Positions 44,666 to 53,379 are shown, counted from the first letter of the stretch. The stretch is DNA of 64,000 nucleotides from Cellvibrionales bacterium UBA4451 (GCA_002390285.1 DGPB01000002.1:1-64000); one strand, 5' to 3'. Translations and numbers: made by a program. The notes: generated from the sequence alone by a model not told the origin.

Positions 44666-44920
44666 ATGATGAATAATACGCTGACACTCTACACCGGCCC
44701 GCACTGCCATCTATGCGATCAGGCGAAGAGTATTATTTACCCCATTATTCAGGAGATGGGTTGGCGGTTACATGAAGTCAATATTGCTGACGACGAGTCT
44801 CTCAAGGAAATATATGGCGTACGTATTCCCGTAATTGCGAACTCAATGGGTGAGGAAAAAGGCTGGCCGTTCAGCGCAGGGCAAGTGAAGCGGTTACTCG
44901 TCAGCGCTGAAGGAAAATAG
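44666..44920 (+). CDS. Glutaredoxin-like (DUF836) thiol protein
   Basis: About 84 aa from ATG 44666, preceded by AGGAAAGG; the longer open frame from 44552 overlaps rlmKL and is not used. 'LTLYTGPHCHLCDQAKSII' gives a thioredoxin-fold start with a CxxC (CHLC) redox site, and cis-Pro in 'VRIPVIAN'. Close to the glutaredoxin-like DUF836 group. Probably expressed with rlmKL. Confidence 0.87.
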   Translation: MMNNTLTLYTGPHCHLCDQAKSIIYPIIQEMGWRLHEVNIADDESLKEIYGVRIPVIANSMGEEKGWPFSAGQVKRLLVSAEGK

Positions 44921-45078
44921 TAGGTCGCTACAGTAGGTCACTATAGAAAACTTTTATAAGTTAGAGCGCGGTAGTTGTTCCGATAACAAACGTTTAGGTC
45001 GCTAGCACACAGGTCATTATTATGTACCCCTACATTAGCTGGGTCACTATTACTTAGGTCGCTATTTAGGTCATTATG
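44921..45078 (+). repeat. Seven scattered copies of a GGTC(R)(Y)TA motif before sulP
   Basis: TAGGTCGCTA at 44921, TAGGTCACTA at 44934, TAGGTCGCTA at 44995, CAGGTCATTA at 45010, TGGGTCACTA at 45040, TAGGTCGCTA at 45055 and TAGGTCATTA at 45067. The last overlaps the likely Shine-Dalgarno region of the sulP gene and its ATG. All are in direct orientation. They are regulator sites or remnants of a degenerate repeat. Confidence 0.6.
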
Positions 45079-46734
45079 TCCGATTCATTATTTAACTCTC
45101 TTTCTACCCGCCATCTGCGTATGGACTTTATGGGTGGTTTGACGTCTGCTGTTGTTGCGTTACCCTTAGCTCTGGCCTTTGGGGTTGCCTCCGGGGCGGG
45201 GCCAACCGCAGGTATCTACGGTGCAATTTTTGTAGGGTTATTTGCCGGGTTGTTTGGGGGAACTGCACCTCAAGTGTCTGGCCCAACAGGACCCATGACT
45301 GTTGTCATGGCTGGCGTATTCACCTCACTACAAGTTACGTACCCCGAGACAGGCTTGGTGATGGGCTTCAGTGCCGTTATTCTGGCTGGTCTTATACAAA
45401 TTGCTCTCGGAATGTTGAGGTTAGGTAAGTACTTTATCTTGGTGCCTTACCCGGTAATTTCCGGCTTTATGACTGGCATTGGCATCATCATTATTATCCT
45501 CCAGATAGGGCCGATGCTGGGACATGTCGGTGTCTCGTCGTTGACCACCTCACTGACCAGTGTCCCAGAATGGCTACAGTCCATCAGTTGGCCTGCCTCG
45601 ATGTTGACACTGTTGAGCATCTCTGTGATGTATTTATGGCCCAGCCGATTGTCTATTTGGTGTCCTCCACCCTTAGCGGCTCTATTGATCGGTACAGTTT
45701 GTGCGTTGTTGTGGCTTCCACTGGATGCTGTGCCCGTTATTGGTGATGTGCCTTCAGGTTTCCCGGTACCTCACTGGCCAGTATTTACCCTAGATGCTCT
45801 GGGTTCGCTGTTATATGCCGGTATGTTACTGGCCGTATTGGGTGCGATTGATTCACTACTCACCTCCCTAGTCGCCGACAACTTAACCAACGAACACCAT
45901 GATTCCGATAAAGAACTGATTGGCCAAGGTATTGGTAATACGGTTGCGGGGTTTTTTGGTGGCTTGCCGGGTGCTGGTGCCACTATGCGTACCGTGGTGA
46001 ATATTCGTGCTGGTGGTAAAACGGGTTATTCCGGTGCCACTCACTCACTAATGCTACTTGTTATCATGTTAGGGGTTGGTCGATATGCCGCTCATGTTCC
46101 TCTGGCAGTATTAGCTGGCATTCTGATTAGGGTTGGCATTGGGATTATTGACTGGCCATTTTTCCAACGTCTTGGAAAATTACCGGTGAACACGGTAGCC
46201 CTGATGATGACGGTTCTACTGATGACCGTATTTGTTGATTTGATTACGGCAGTACTCGTCGGTGTGTTTATTTCTAATTTGATTACTGTTGAGCGATTGA
46301 CCTGTATTCAGCTCGATCACGTGCAATTAACGGACGGCACCGATGCTAAGGGTAGCGGCCGCCCAATTGACGAACAGCGGTTGGAAATCCACCAAGGTGA
46401 AGTGTTGTTATTGCGGCTTGATGGGCCCTTAAGTTTTGGGGTGGGTCGGGGGCTACGAAAGAGCCTTTCGGGTTATGCCTCATATCGTTTGATGATTATT
46501 GACCTGACGGGTGCGCATCTCGTAGGTGCCTCCACGGCGATGATTCTCGATGAGCTGGTTCGTGCAGAGCTGGCTAAAGAAAGAGAGGTATTGTTGGTGG
46601 GAGTATCAAAGAGAACGGCCGCTAATCTGTCACGTTTTGGGACCTTGGAGTGTCTGGATGAAAGTAGGGTCTTACTCACAATAAGTGACGCTATAGATTG
46701 TGCGGATGAGTTGTTGCTGGCATCTTCATCCTAA
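45076..46734 (+). CDS. SulP-family anion transporter with STAS domain
   Basis: 552 aa. About 12 hydrophobic segments from residue 15 to 425, including the SulP signature 'LPLALAFGVASGAGPTAGIY' and 'FGGTAPQVSGPTGPMTVVMA', then a cytosolic STAS domain about 440-545 ('LLRLDGPLSFG', 'MIIDLTGAHLVGASTAMILD'). Substrate may be sulfate or bicarbonate (BicA-like); no carbonic anhydrase or sulfur-assimilation gene is adjacent to decide. The leader carries the GGTC repeats. Confidence 0.92.
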   Translation: MSDSLFNSLSTRHLRMDFMGGLTSAVVALPLALAFGVASGAGPTAGIYGAIFVGLFAGLFGGTAPQVSGPTGPMTVVMAGVFTSLQVTYPETGLVMGFSAVILAGLIQIALGMLRLGKYFILVPYPVISGFMTGIGIIIIILQIGPMLGHVGVSSLTTSLTSVPEWLQSISWPASMLTLLSISVMYLWPSRLSIWCPPPLAALLIGTVCALLWLPLDAVPVIGDVPSGFPVPHWPVFTLDALGSLLYAGMLLAVLGAIDSLLTSLVADNLTNEHHDSDKELIGQGIGNTVAGFFGGLPGAGATMRTVVNIRAGGKTGYSGATHSLMLLVIMLGVGRYAAHVPLAVLAGILIRVGIGIIDWPFFQRLGKLPVNTVALMMTVLLMTVFVDLITAVLVGVFISNLITVERLTCIQLDHVQLTDGTDAKGSGRPIDEQRLEIHQGEVLLLRLDGPLSFGVGRGLRKSLSGYASYRLMIIDLTGAHLVGASTAMILDELVRAELAKEREVLLVGVSKRTAANLSRFGTLECLDESRVLLTISDAIDCADELLLASSS

Positions 46735-46823
46735 CCAAATACGCTCGATTATCACTCTCGGTCATCCATGAGGGGGAAGTCTCTCTTTTCTGCTTTAGCG
46801 CTGTATTTTGATTCTCTGGTCGA

Positions 46824-47354
46824 TTATTGGGGCTTCATCAAATAAAACACATCCAGTATGGTGCGAGTGGCGTCCTGTACTCGAACAATACGGTCATCGA
46901 TCTGTCTCAATGTGGTGCCCTCTGGTGTAGAGGGTAGTCTACGCAGAATGTCTTCTGGCAATGAGCGGGCGTGATTGATGTAGATGTCCTCATCCAGAAC
47001 TTCACCTCGTTCCACTTTCTTTTGCCAGCCAGGAGGCAGTTCGCCACCACGCTCGAGTTTTTTTTGAAGTCCAGGAGGTAGACTTTTTTGCTTATGTTTT
47101 TTGCCATGCTTGTCTTTATTGGCGTGACCGTCGTCATCATCCCAATCACGGTCTCTGCTGTAGTGGCCATCAGGATTACCTAGATATTGAGAAAACACCT
47201 GCTTTTCAGTTTCTGCAAAAAGTGCCGACGCAAGTACTTCTGTTGCAGTGGTTCCCAGTGGTTCTGCTATTTGTTCTGGGGTGCGGCTATCAGCGAAAAT
47301 GGTGCTGCTGATGCTGTAGGTGAATAGCAGAGAAACTAACAGGTATTTTTTCAT
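46824..47354 (-). CDS. Periplasmic His/Asp/Lys-rich protein, unknown function
   Basis: About 176 aa from Met at 47354; earlier in-frame codons (to 47399) overlap azoR. A signal peptide MKKYLLVSLLFTYSISSTIF with cleavage after AD is clear. Next come a helical part (about 25-60), a stretch of Asp, His and Lys (SRDRDWDDDDGHANKDKHGK and further Lys/His) and two copies of 'LPPGLQKKLERGGELPPGWQ'-type turns. Such His/Asp-rich stretches could bind metal ions, and the 'PPGxxKK' pattern is seen in RcnB-like and related periplasmic proteins, but I cannot assign a family. Confidence 0.65.
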   Translation of the reverse strand: MKKYLLVSLLFTYSISSTIFADSRTPEQIAEPLGTTATEVLASALFAETEKQVFSQYLGNPDGHYSRDRDWDDDDGHANKDKHGKKHKQKSLPPGLQKKLERGGELPPGWQKKVERGEVLDEDIYINHARSLPEDILRRLPSTPEGTTLRQIDDRIVRVQDATRTILDVFYLMKPQ

Positions 47355-47382
47355 GACCTTTCCTTGTAGAGGTATATAAATA

Positions 47383-48012
47383 CTACGACTGCCTGGCAAT
47401 ATTTATTGCCGTTTCCTTTGCACTGGCAACAGTTTTTTCCTTGGGCTCAGGATCTGTCAGTGTGGGTTCAACCAGTATGGTATTGATCTCCTGAAACCCA
47501 ATAAAACCAAGAATCATTTCCATATAGGTTTTTTGGAAGTCCATAGCACCAGCTTCAGCGCTGCTGCTGTATTCTCCGCCGCGGGCCAATATCAAGGTGG
47601 CGGACTTCCCGGTCACAAGGCCCTGATAGCCGGTTTCCGGAGAAAAGCTCCAGGTTAGGCCAGGTTGGCAAATTAGATCAATATAATGTTTTAGCTTGTA
47701 GGGAATAGAAAAATTCCACATGGGTAGACTAAACAAATAACTGTCAGCTTCTTTAAAGTGGGTGACCATGCTTGAGATTTCTTCCCAGGCGATAGCTTCT
47801 TCCGTTGATGGGTTTTCACCATGTAGAACCCGATATTTTGCATTAATGCGAGCGCCATGGAACTCGGGTAATACCACATTCCATAAATCGAGTGTTTCAA
47901 CCAGATTATTAGCATCGGCATCCTGAAAGGCTGAAACAAAGGATTGTGCGACTTCGATAGAGGCGGACCTGTCTTTTCTTGGTGATGCTTCGATATACAA
48001 TAATTTACTCAT
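47383..48012 (-). CDS. azoR: FMN-dependent NADH-azoreductase (flavodoxin-like)
   Basis: 209 aa (E. coli AzoR 201). N-terminal 'LLYIEASPRKDRSASIEVAQ' binds FMN phosphate, 'YLFSLPMWNFSIPYKLKHYI' and 'ARGGEYSS' complete the FMN site. Reduces quinones and azo compounds by two electrons. The next gene's longest frame overlaps its 3' end. Confidence 0.9.
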   Translation of the reverse strand: MSKLLYIEASPRKDRSASIEVAQSFVSAFQDADANNLVETLDLWNVVLPEFHGARINAKYRVLHGENPSTEEAIAWEEISSMVTHFKEADSYLFSLPMWNFSIPYKLKHYIDLICQPGLTWSFSPETGYQGLVTGKSATLILARGGEYSSSAEAGAMDFQKTYMEMILGFIGFQEINTILVEPTLTDPEPKEKTVASAKETAINIARQS

Positions 48013-48113
48013 ATTATCCTCGTTCCGTTCATGGCTGCTTTAGCGATGTCCCATTTGACTCCTATCATCTGATTTGGACCATTGTCCGTACAATGATGAT
48101 TTGTGAGTAGCGG

Positions 48114-48392
48114 CTATGTCCGAATTGAGATCAGGAATACCGTAGGCACCAAAATACACAAAATCCATAGCCAGCATTTCAGAATAGATTTATGAGCAGA
48201 ATTGAGCGTCATAATAAGGCCGATAAAACCAATAAGTATCATGGGGTATGCGAAAGCAGCAAAAAGAGACCAGAGACCATTCTTGTCACCGAAGCTGTCG
48301 TGAGTGTAGTAGCCAAAGCAGGCAATAGTGGGAAGAGCTACAGCGGTAGAGAGCGTAATAACCCATTGAGGTAGCTGCATTTTTTTATCCAT
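48114..48392 (-). CDS. Small three-TM membrane protein, unknown
   Basis: 92 aa from Met at 48392 (MDKKMQLPQWVITLSTAVAL); a longer frame from 48518 overlaps the esterase gene and is unlikely. Hydrophobic segments at about 10-28, 38-62 and 70-90 predict three membrane helices. No recognised family. It follows the esterase gene on the same strand with 11 nt between. Confidence 0.55.
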   Translation of the reverse strand: MDKKMQLPQWVITLSTAVALPTIACFGYYTHDSFGDKNGLWSLFAAFAYPMILIGFIGLIMTLNSAHKSILKCWLWILCILVPTVFLISIRT

Positions 48393-48403
48393 ACACTGTG
48401 AAT

Positions 48404-49297
48404 TTAGTCGGTGTGACTCCAGTGTGCTGTCACAAACTGGCCTATCTCCTCGATAGCTCGACTGGCCTCGGGAACACGAGGGGCTAAGAAGTGAAAAACA
48501 TGCCACATTCGTTCCCATATCTTCAGCGTGACATTCACGCCCGCAACCGATGCTGCTTCAGCAAAGCGCGTGGCATCATCGAGCATGATTTCGTCCGATC
48601 CCACATGGATCAGTAGTGTAGGAAGCCCCTGAAGGTCGGCATAGAGGGGAGAAATAAGAGGCAGTCGAGGATCATTGTCGCCAATGTAATGGGCGCCAAG
48701 GCCAAGTAAATCGTGGGACACGTAGGGGTCGATTTCTGCGCAGGTATTGATAGAATCGCCGGTTAATGCAAGGTCAGTCCATGGGGATATGCAGAATGCC
48801 ATAGCAGGCAGAGGTTTGTTGTTATCACGCAATGAAATCAACGTAGCTAATGTGAGTCCACCTCCCGCCGAATCACCGGCGACAACAATATTTTTCGGTG
48901 AAACACCTTGCTCTAAAAGCCATTCATAGGCAGCCAGTGAATCGTCCAGTGCCGCAGGAAAGGGGTGTTCTGGTGCCAGCCGATAATCCAGTAATAGCGT
49001 TCGTAAGCCACAGGACTTTGCCAGCCGTGATGCAAACCCTCTGTAAATGGCACATGACCCCATTACATAGCCACCACCATGTAAGTAGAGTAGAACTTTA
49101 TTCGGTGTGGCCTCAGTTGGCTCTAGCCATTCAGCAGGCACGCCCTCAACACGAAGTTGTGTGACGCGGACATCTTTGGGCTGGCTGACATAACGAGTGT
49201 CTTTCTCAAACTTCAGCCTTAATTCGCTAAGAGGTTTGTTGTAGTTGGCGAGGCGTTTAATAATAAACCGCCAAAAATGGCTACGAATACTGGGCAT
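48404..49297 (-). CDS. Alpha/beta hydrolase, hormone-sensitive lipase family
   Basis: 297 aa. The oxyanion-hole motif 'LYLHGGGYVMGSC' (about 69-81), the nucleophile elbow 'VVAGDSAGGGLTLATLI' (Ser about 142), the Asp in 'LLIHVGSDEIMLDDA', and the His in 'RMWHVFHFLAP' define the HSL/esterase group (Est family IV). Substrate unknown; acts on short-chain esters by family precedent. No signal peptide, so cytosolic. Confidence 0.92.
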   Translation of the reverse strand: MPSIRSHFWRFIIKRLANYNKPLSELRLKFEKDTRYVSQPKDVRVTQLRVEGVPAEWLEPTEATPNKVLLYLHGGGYVMGSCAIYRGFASRLAKSCGLRTLLLDYRLAPEHPFPAALDDSLAAYEWLLEQGVSPKNIVVAGDSAGGGLTLATLISLRDNNKPLPAMAFCISPWTDLALTGDSINTCAEIDPYVSHDLLGLGAHYIGDNDPRLPLISPLYADLQGLPTLLIHVGSDEIMLDDATRFAEAASVAGVNVTLKIWERMWHVFHFLAPRVPEASRAIEEIGQFVTAHWSHTD

Positions 49298-49346
49298 AGC
49301 ACTTCCTCTAATGAACCTTCCTACAGACCGTTTTTATCAAATGTGA

Positions 49347-49376
49347 CATCCTAGCCTTAGTCGTAAGTCTAGGATG
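49347..49376. repeat. Near-perfect 13-bp hairpin between arfB and esterase
   Basis: CATCCTAGCCTTA pairs with TAAGTCTAGGATG (one C-T mismatch) around a 4-nt GTCG loop. It lies between the arfB stop and the esterase start. No T-run, so it may be an operator or RNA hairpin. Confidence 0.5.
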
Positions 49377-49398
49377 CATAGTGAGGCCACCTAAACCT

Positions 49399-49812
49399 TT
49401 ATTCGGCCACTTTCCCGCGTAGAGCCTTGGTCTTACCCCTCTGAACTTTACCGTCCACACGTCGCTTCTGAGAGCCTTTGGTGGGTTTGGTAGGCCGGCG
49501 GGTTTTTTGCACGGTGGCAGCGCTTTGTAGGATAACCTTTAATCGCTCAAGCGCATCCTCCCGGTTTTTTTCTTGAGTTCGAAATTGTTGTGCCTTGATC
49601 ACCAGCACTCCCTCTTTATTAATACGCTGATCCCGCATATCTAACAGACGCTGCTTATCAGATTCAGGGAGTGACGAGTTGATGATGTCGAAACGTAAGT
49701 GTATGGCTGTCGATACTTTATTGACATTTTGCCCACCGGCGCCCTGAGACCGGATGGCTGAAAATTCGATTTCATTGTCGGGGATAGAGATATTCGGTGA
49801 GATGTCTAGCAC
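49399..49812 (-). CDS. arfB: Ribosome rescue peptidyl-tRNA hydrolase
   Basis: 137 aa (E. coli ArfB/YaeJ 140). The GGQ motif (G26-G27-Q28 in 'RSQGAGGQNVNKVSTAIHLR') and the basic C-terminal tail (KTRRPTKPTKGSQKRR, GKVQRGKTKALRGK) that enters the empty mRNA channel are both present. Hydrolyses peptidyl-tRNA on stalled ribosomes. ATG 49812 matches family length. Confidence 0.94.
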   Translation of the reverse strand: MLDISPNISIPDNEIEFSAIRSQGAGGQNVNKVSTAIHLRFDIINSSLPESDKQRLLDMRDQRINKEGVLVIKAQQFRTQEKNREDALERLKVILQSAATVQKTRRPTKPTKGSQKRRVDGKVQRGKTKALRGKVAE

Positions 49813-49914
49813 GGCCCATTTTCCTATATAAAGCTTGTTGGCAATGATTTGTTAACGTGAATGCCTAGTGCAGACGCTGTATAGTCCTTACGCTACATAA
49901 TAGCACGGTGACCC

Positions 49915-50175
49915 ATGAAACTACTGATACGCAATCTAGCTCGCACCACCACAGAGCCAGCACTTAAAACCATGTTTGAAGCCCACGGAACAGTGCAGTC
50001 CTGCGTACTTGTTATCGACAAGCAGACCGGTGGCTCCAAGGGTTTTGGTTTTATCGAAATGCCCAAGCACGGTGATGCAAAAGCTGCGATTAAAGGCCTC
50101 AACGGCAAAGAAGTGGATGGCAACAAAATTCGGGTTAAAAAGGCGGAGCCGTCACCCGGTGACGGCAAAGGTTAG
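49915..50175 (+). CDS. Small RRM RNA-binding protein
   Basis: 86 aa single RNA recognition motif: RNP2 'KLLIRNLA' near residue 2-9 and RNP1 'KGFGFIEM' at about 43-50. Glycine-rich tail is very short. Bacterial RRM proteins of this kind are often cold-induced. A single gene in front of the VF530 gene, 13 nt apart. Confidence 0.9.
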   Translation: MKLLIRNLARTTTEPALKTMFEAHGTVQSCVLVIDKQTGGSKGFGFIEMPKHGDAKAAIKGLNGKEVDGNKIRVKKAEPSPGDGKG

Positions 50176-50188
50176 TCTGGTTCATTAG

Positions 50189-50443
50189 ATGACGAGCCCA
50201 ACTCAACAGGACCCTATGCATGGGGTTACACTAAAAATGGTGGTTACCCGTCTGGAAGAGAAGTATGGCTGGGAAGAACTGGGTCGGCGTATCAACATCA
50301 AATGTTTCACCAATGATCCCAGCGTTGCCTCCAGTCTCAAATTTTTACGCAGAACACCTTGGGCACGGGAAAAAGTAGAGACTCTGTATCGACAAACGGA
50401 GTGGAAAACCAACAATGTGTGGCCTGCAGACTGGCAGGGCTAA
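50189..50443 (+). CDS. VF530 (DUF2132) family protein
   Basis: 84 aa. 'DPMHGVTLKMVVTRLEEKYG' followed by 'WEELGRRINIKCFTNDPSV' and 'SLKFLRRTPWAREKVE' matches VF530/DUF2132, small conserved proteins with a possible DNA-binding fold. Function unknown. The 230-nt spacer that follows (50444-50673) holds no gene, but contains a TCGCTGCAGGTCACTTA stretch related to the repeats before sulP. Confidence 0.88.
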   Translation: MTSPTQQDPMHGVTLKMVVTRLEEKYGWEELGRRINIKCFTNDPSVASSLKFLRRTPWAREKVETLYRQTEWKTNNVWPADWQG

Positions 50444-50673
50444 AAATCTTTAGAGTCGCTGCAGGTCACTTATCAAAAGTCCTAAAACGTTTTTATTTAT
50501 AGATAATGATCAATAGAGTGGCTGTCTTATAGGTAGCCCTTCGTATAGGTAATCCTGAGTGTAGATAGCACCGAATCAGGCCCATCCCACTTCTCCGATT
50601 GGGTGTTAAATAAAATATAAATACGCTCTTTCACTTTAGCTGGAGCCTGCAATGTAGGGTAAAATCCGTCGTA

Positions 50674-51690
50674 CTAAATACCCGCTATTTGAATCAGACG
50701 TTTACCCAGATTTTCGCCACGATATAGTCCAGCAATGGATCCCGGTGCCTGTTGAATTCCCTTCAGAATATCCTCACGATAATGTATCAGACCAGCATCA
50801 ACCCATTCCGTTAGGGCGTCCAGAGCCTCGGTATAACGGTTTTGATAATCAAAGACTAGGAATCCTTGCATACGTGCTCGATTGACAAGTAGGTGGCGCT
50901 CAACCCTTGGCCCTAGGGGTGTTGGCTCCCAGCTATCTATGGACGCAGTGCCACAAATGACAACCCTTGCGCCGATATTGAGATGCCTCAATACGGCATC
51001 GCTGATTTTGCCTCCGGTGTTATCAAAATAGATGTCAATACCTTCAGGGCAGGTGGCAGAAAGCGCTTCATCAAGACTTTCAATCCGGTAGTCAATGGCA
51101 TGGTCGTATTGAAATACGTCACGGCAAAGCCGAACCTTTTCGGGCCCGCCAGTGATGCCCACTGTACGGCATTGCTTGATCCTTGCTATTTGACCAACAC
51201 ATGAGCCAACAGCCCCAGCCGCAGAGGAGACAACGACAGTCTCCCCTGGTGTCGGCATCCCCACCTCTAATAACCCAAAATAGGCTGTGATTCCATTGAG
51301 GCCCAGAACGCCAAGGGCGGTGGAGATGGGTAAGCTATTATTGCTCACCTTGCGTTGGATGCCACTGGCATCGACAACAATGTAATTTTGCCAGCCAAAC
51401 AGACCCGTGACATATTCGCCGGGTTTAAAACCGGGGTCGTAGGATTCAACAATCTGGCCTACAGCGAGGGCGCGCATCACCGTATTTAAAGAAACTGGCT
51501 CAGCATAATTTGCGACACTACTGACCCAGCCTCGCATTGCTGGCTCGACAGAAAGAAAAATATTACGAATAAGGATTTGCCCATCAGTGGGGCAGGGAAC
51601 GGGCTCCTCAATGATCTCGAAGTGTTCTGCTTGTGGTATGCCGGTAGGTCTCGATTTGAGCCTGACCTGCCGGTTAATATGTTGATTCAC
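50674..51690 (-). CDS. NADP-dependent MDR oxidoreductase (CurA/leukotriene-type)
   Basis: 338 aa. MDR fold without catalytic zinc. 'HFEIIEEPVPCPTDGQILIR' and 'FLSVEPAMRGWVS' (N-terminal catalytic domain), 'VVSSAAGAVGSCVGQIARI' (Rossmann glycine motif at about 152-170), 'FDNTGGKISDAVLRHLNIGA' and 'IAGLYRGENLGKRLIQI' at the end match prostaglandin-reductase/CurA-type enoyl reductases. Reduces double bonds of enones using NADPH, substrate unknown. A lone gene. Confidence 0.9.
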   Translation of the reverse strand: MNQHINRQVRLKSRPTGIPQAEHFEIIEEPVPCPTDGQILIRNIFLSVEPAMRGWVSSVANYAEPVSLNTVMRALAVGQIVESYDPGFKPGEYVTGLFGWQNYIVVDASGIQRKVSNNSLPISTALGVLGLNGITAYFGLLEVGMPTPGETVVVSSAAGAVGSCVGQIARIKQCRTVGITGGPEKVRLCRDVFQYDHAIDYRIESLDEALSATCPEGIDIYFDNTGGKISDAVLRHLNIGARVVICGTASIDSWEPTPLGPRVERHLLVNRARMQGFLVFDYQNRYTEALDALTEWVDAGLIHYREDILKGIQQAPGSIAGLYRGENLGKRLIQIAGI

Positions 51691-51864
51691 GCGTCGTCCT
51701 TTCTATTAAAACCTGATTTATTTGGGTGAAATTCCGATTAACTAACCAGCCACCATTTTTTATTGAGCGTATATATTAGTCACTGGAGGTTAACGAATAC
51801 TCATTGTGACTAAGGCACAGGGAAAACTTTACGGGGTTGTATTACTTGTATTAGTCTATCGCTC

Positions 51865-52500
51865 ATGGCGTTTGAAAAAAACTATACCGTTACACTCTCT
51901 GACGATGCTTTTCGGCGTGCTGACGAAGCACCCGATGAAAAATTTTATGCCATTCCGAGATTTACCAGCCATATCGATTGTTTTGCCATAGATGCCGTCA
52001 CTGATCTTTATCGAAAATATCTCCCAAAAAATGCAGATATTTTAGATTTAATGAGCAGCTTACTCAGTCATCTCCCCGAGGATGTAAGTTATCAGAGAGT
52101 GGTTGGTCTTGGCATGAACGCACGAGAACTGGCCAATAATAAGCAGCTCACTGAAACGGTGGTTCATGATCTAAACAACGAGCCAACACTTCCCTTTGAC
52201 GACGACGAATTTAGTGCAGGCCTACTCTGTGTGTCTATCGATTATTTGATTCACCCCGTCGCCGTTCTAAAAGAAATGGGACGTGTGTTAAAAACTAACT
52301 CTCCTCTAATTATCAGCTACTCAGACCGATTTTTTGAAACAAAGGCTACAGCGGCCTGGTTGTCTCTAACAGATGAGCAGCGGGGGTATTTGATTAAATC
52401 ATTTCTTGTGGATACGGGTTGCTATGACAATATCCAGATGACGGATTGTAGTCCAGAATTTGGTGACCCACTGTATGCGATAGTGGCGTTGGTGGTTTAA
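51865..52500 (+). CDS. SAM-methyltransferase-like protein with degenerate motif I
   Basis: 211 aa. Overall layout is that of a class I methyltransferase (ILDLMSSLLSHLPEDVSYQR, 'VVGLGMNARELANNKQL', 'LPFDDDEFSAGLLCVSIDYL', 'VLKEMGRVLKTNSPLIISYS'), but motif I, normally DxGxG, reads DLMSS, so the SAM-binding glycines are missing. Activity is uncertain; related proteins with this feature are annotated as methyltransferase type 11. ATG 51865 gives the conserved N-terminus; a short ORF upstream in another frame is not used. Confidence 0.75.
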   Translation: MAFEKNYTVTLSDDAFRRADEAPDEKFYAIPRFTSHIDCFAIDAVTDLYRKYLPKNADILDLMSSLLSHLPEDVSYQRVVGLGMNARELANNKQLTETVVHDLNNEPTLPFDDDEFSAGLLCVSIDYLIHPVAVLKEMGRVLKTNSPLIISYSDRFFETKATAAWLSLTDEQRGYLIKSFLVDTGCYDNIQMTDCSPEFGDPLYAIVALVV

Positions 52501-52551
52501 ATAGTGTCAGTCTTTTCTGTCAGATACACCTGCTTGGCCTTTTAAGCGATT

Positions 52552-53379
52552 CTATGAATGAATCCTAAAGAAAGTGGCTGTCGCAGCAGTGGTTTTTTCT
52601 GCAATCTCCAATGCAGATTCGTTACGGTGTTCTGCAATCCCGTCTAACACCCAGGGTAGGAAAGCAGGCTCGTTTCGTCCGCCTTTGGGTTTGGGGGTGA
52701 TCGTCCGCGGTGTTAGGTAGGGCGCATCGGTTTCCAGCATCAGACGGTGTAAAGGTATGTTTTTAATCAGCCTCTGGAGCTCTAGTCCACGTCGTTCATC
52801 GCATATCCAACCAGTAATACCTATATGCAGGTCGATATCCAAATAATTAAAGAGTGCTGTTTTGTCACCGGTGAAACAGTGAATGACACCATCTACTAAG
52901 TGGTCGCGATATTGTTTGAGTATTTCAAATTGTCGCTGGTGAGCATCCCGTTCGTGTATAAAGACTGGAAGTTGTAGTTCGGCTGCTAATTCCAGCTGAG
53001 CTTCAAAAGCCTTTTCCTGGTCCTTCGGTGTGGAGAAGTTGCGGTTAAAGTCGAGCCCGGTTTCACCGATGGCTACGACTGATGAATTGTCTGCCAATGC
53101 TTTCAGGTGGTTTAGTGTGTCACCGTTAAAGTGTTTGGCATCGTGAGGGTGTACACCACAGGTGCTGAACAGCATATTGGGAAAGTCTTCAGCCCATTTT
53201 TGGGTGAGCGCGAAAACGGTTTCACTCTCTTGTTCACTGGTGCCGGTGAGAATGAGTTGGCTGACATTGGCTTGCTGTGCTCGGCGTAATATGACTTCTA
53301 AGTCTTTTTCAAAACGAGTGTTGCTGAGATTAACGCCAATATCGATGAGCGGTGACGGGCTGGTGTGCAGGCCTGTCAT
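52552..53379 (-). CDS. tatD: TatD-family metal-dependent DNase
   Basis: 275 aa (E. coli TatD 260). Metal ligands: 'IDIGVNLSNTRF' at the N-terminus (the usual HxH pair is replaced by 'DIGVN', as in TatD proper), 'GETGLDFNR', 'VFIHERDAHQ', 'VIHCFTG' and 'LETDAPYLTPR'. A TIM-barrel 3'-5' exonuclease linked to DNA repair. It overlaps the 3' end of the slt gene by 4 nt, so they are co-translated. Confidence 0.92.
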   Translation of the reverse strand: MTGLHTSPSPLIDIGVNLSNTRFEKDLEVILRRAQQANVSQLILTGTSEQESETVFALTQKWAEDFPNMLFSTCGVHPHDAKHFNGDTLNHLKALADNSSVVAIGETGLDFNRNFSTPKDQEKAFEAQLELAAELQLPVFIHERDAHQRQFEILKQYRDHLVDGVIHCFTGDKTALFNYLDIDLHIGITGWICDERRGLELQRLIKNIPLHRLMLETDAPYLTPRTITPKPKGGRNEPAFLPWVLDGIAEHRNESALEIAEKTTAATATFFRIHS

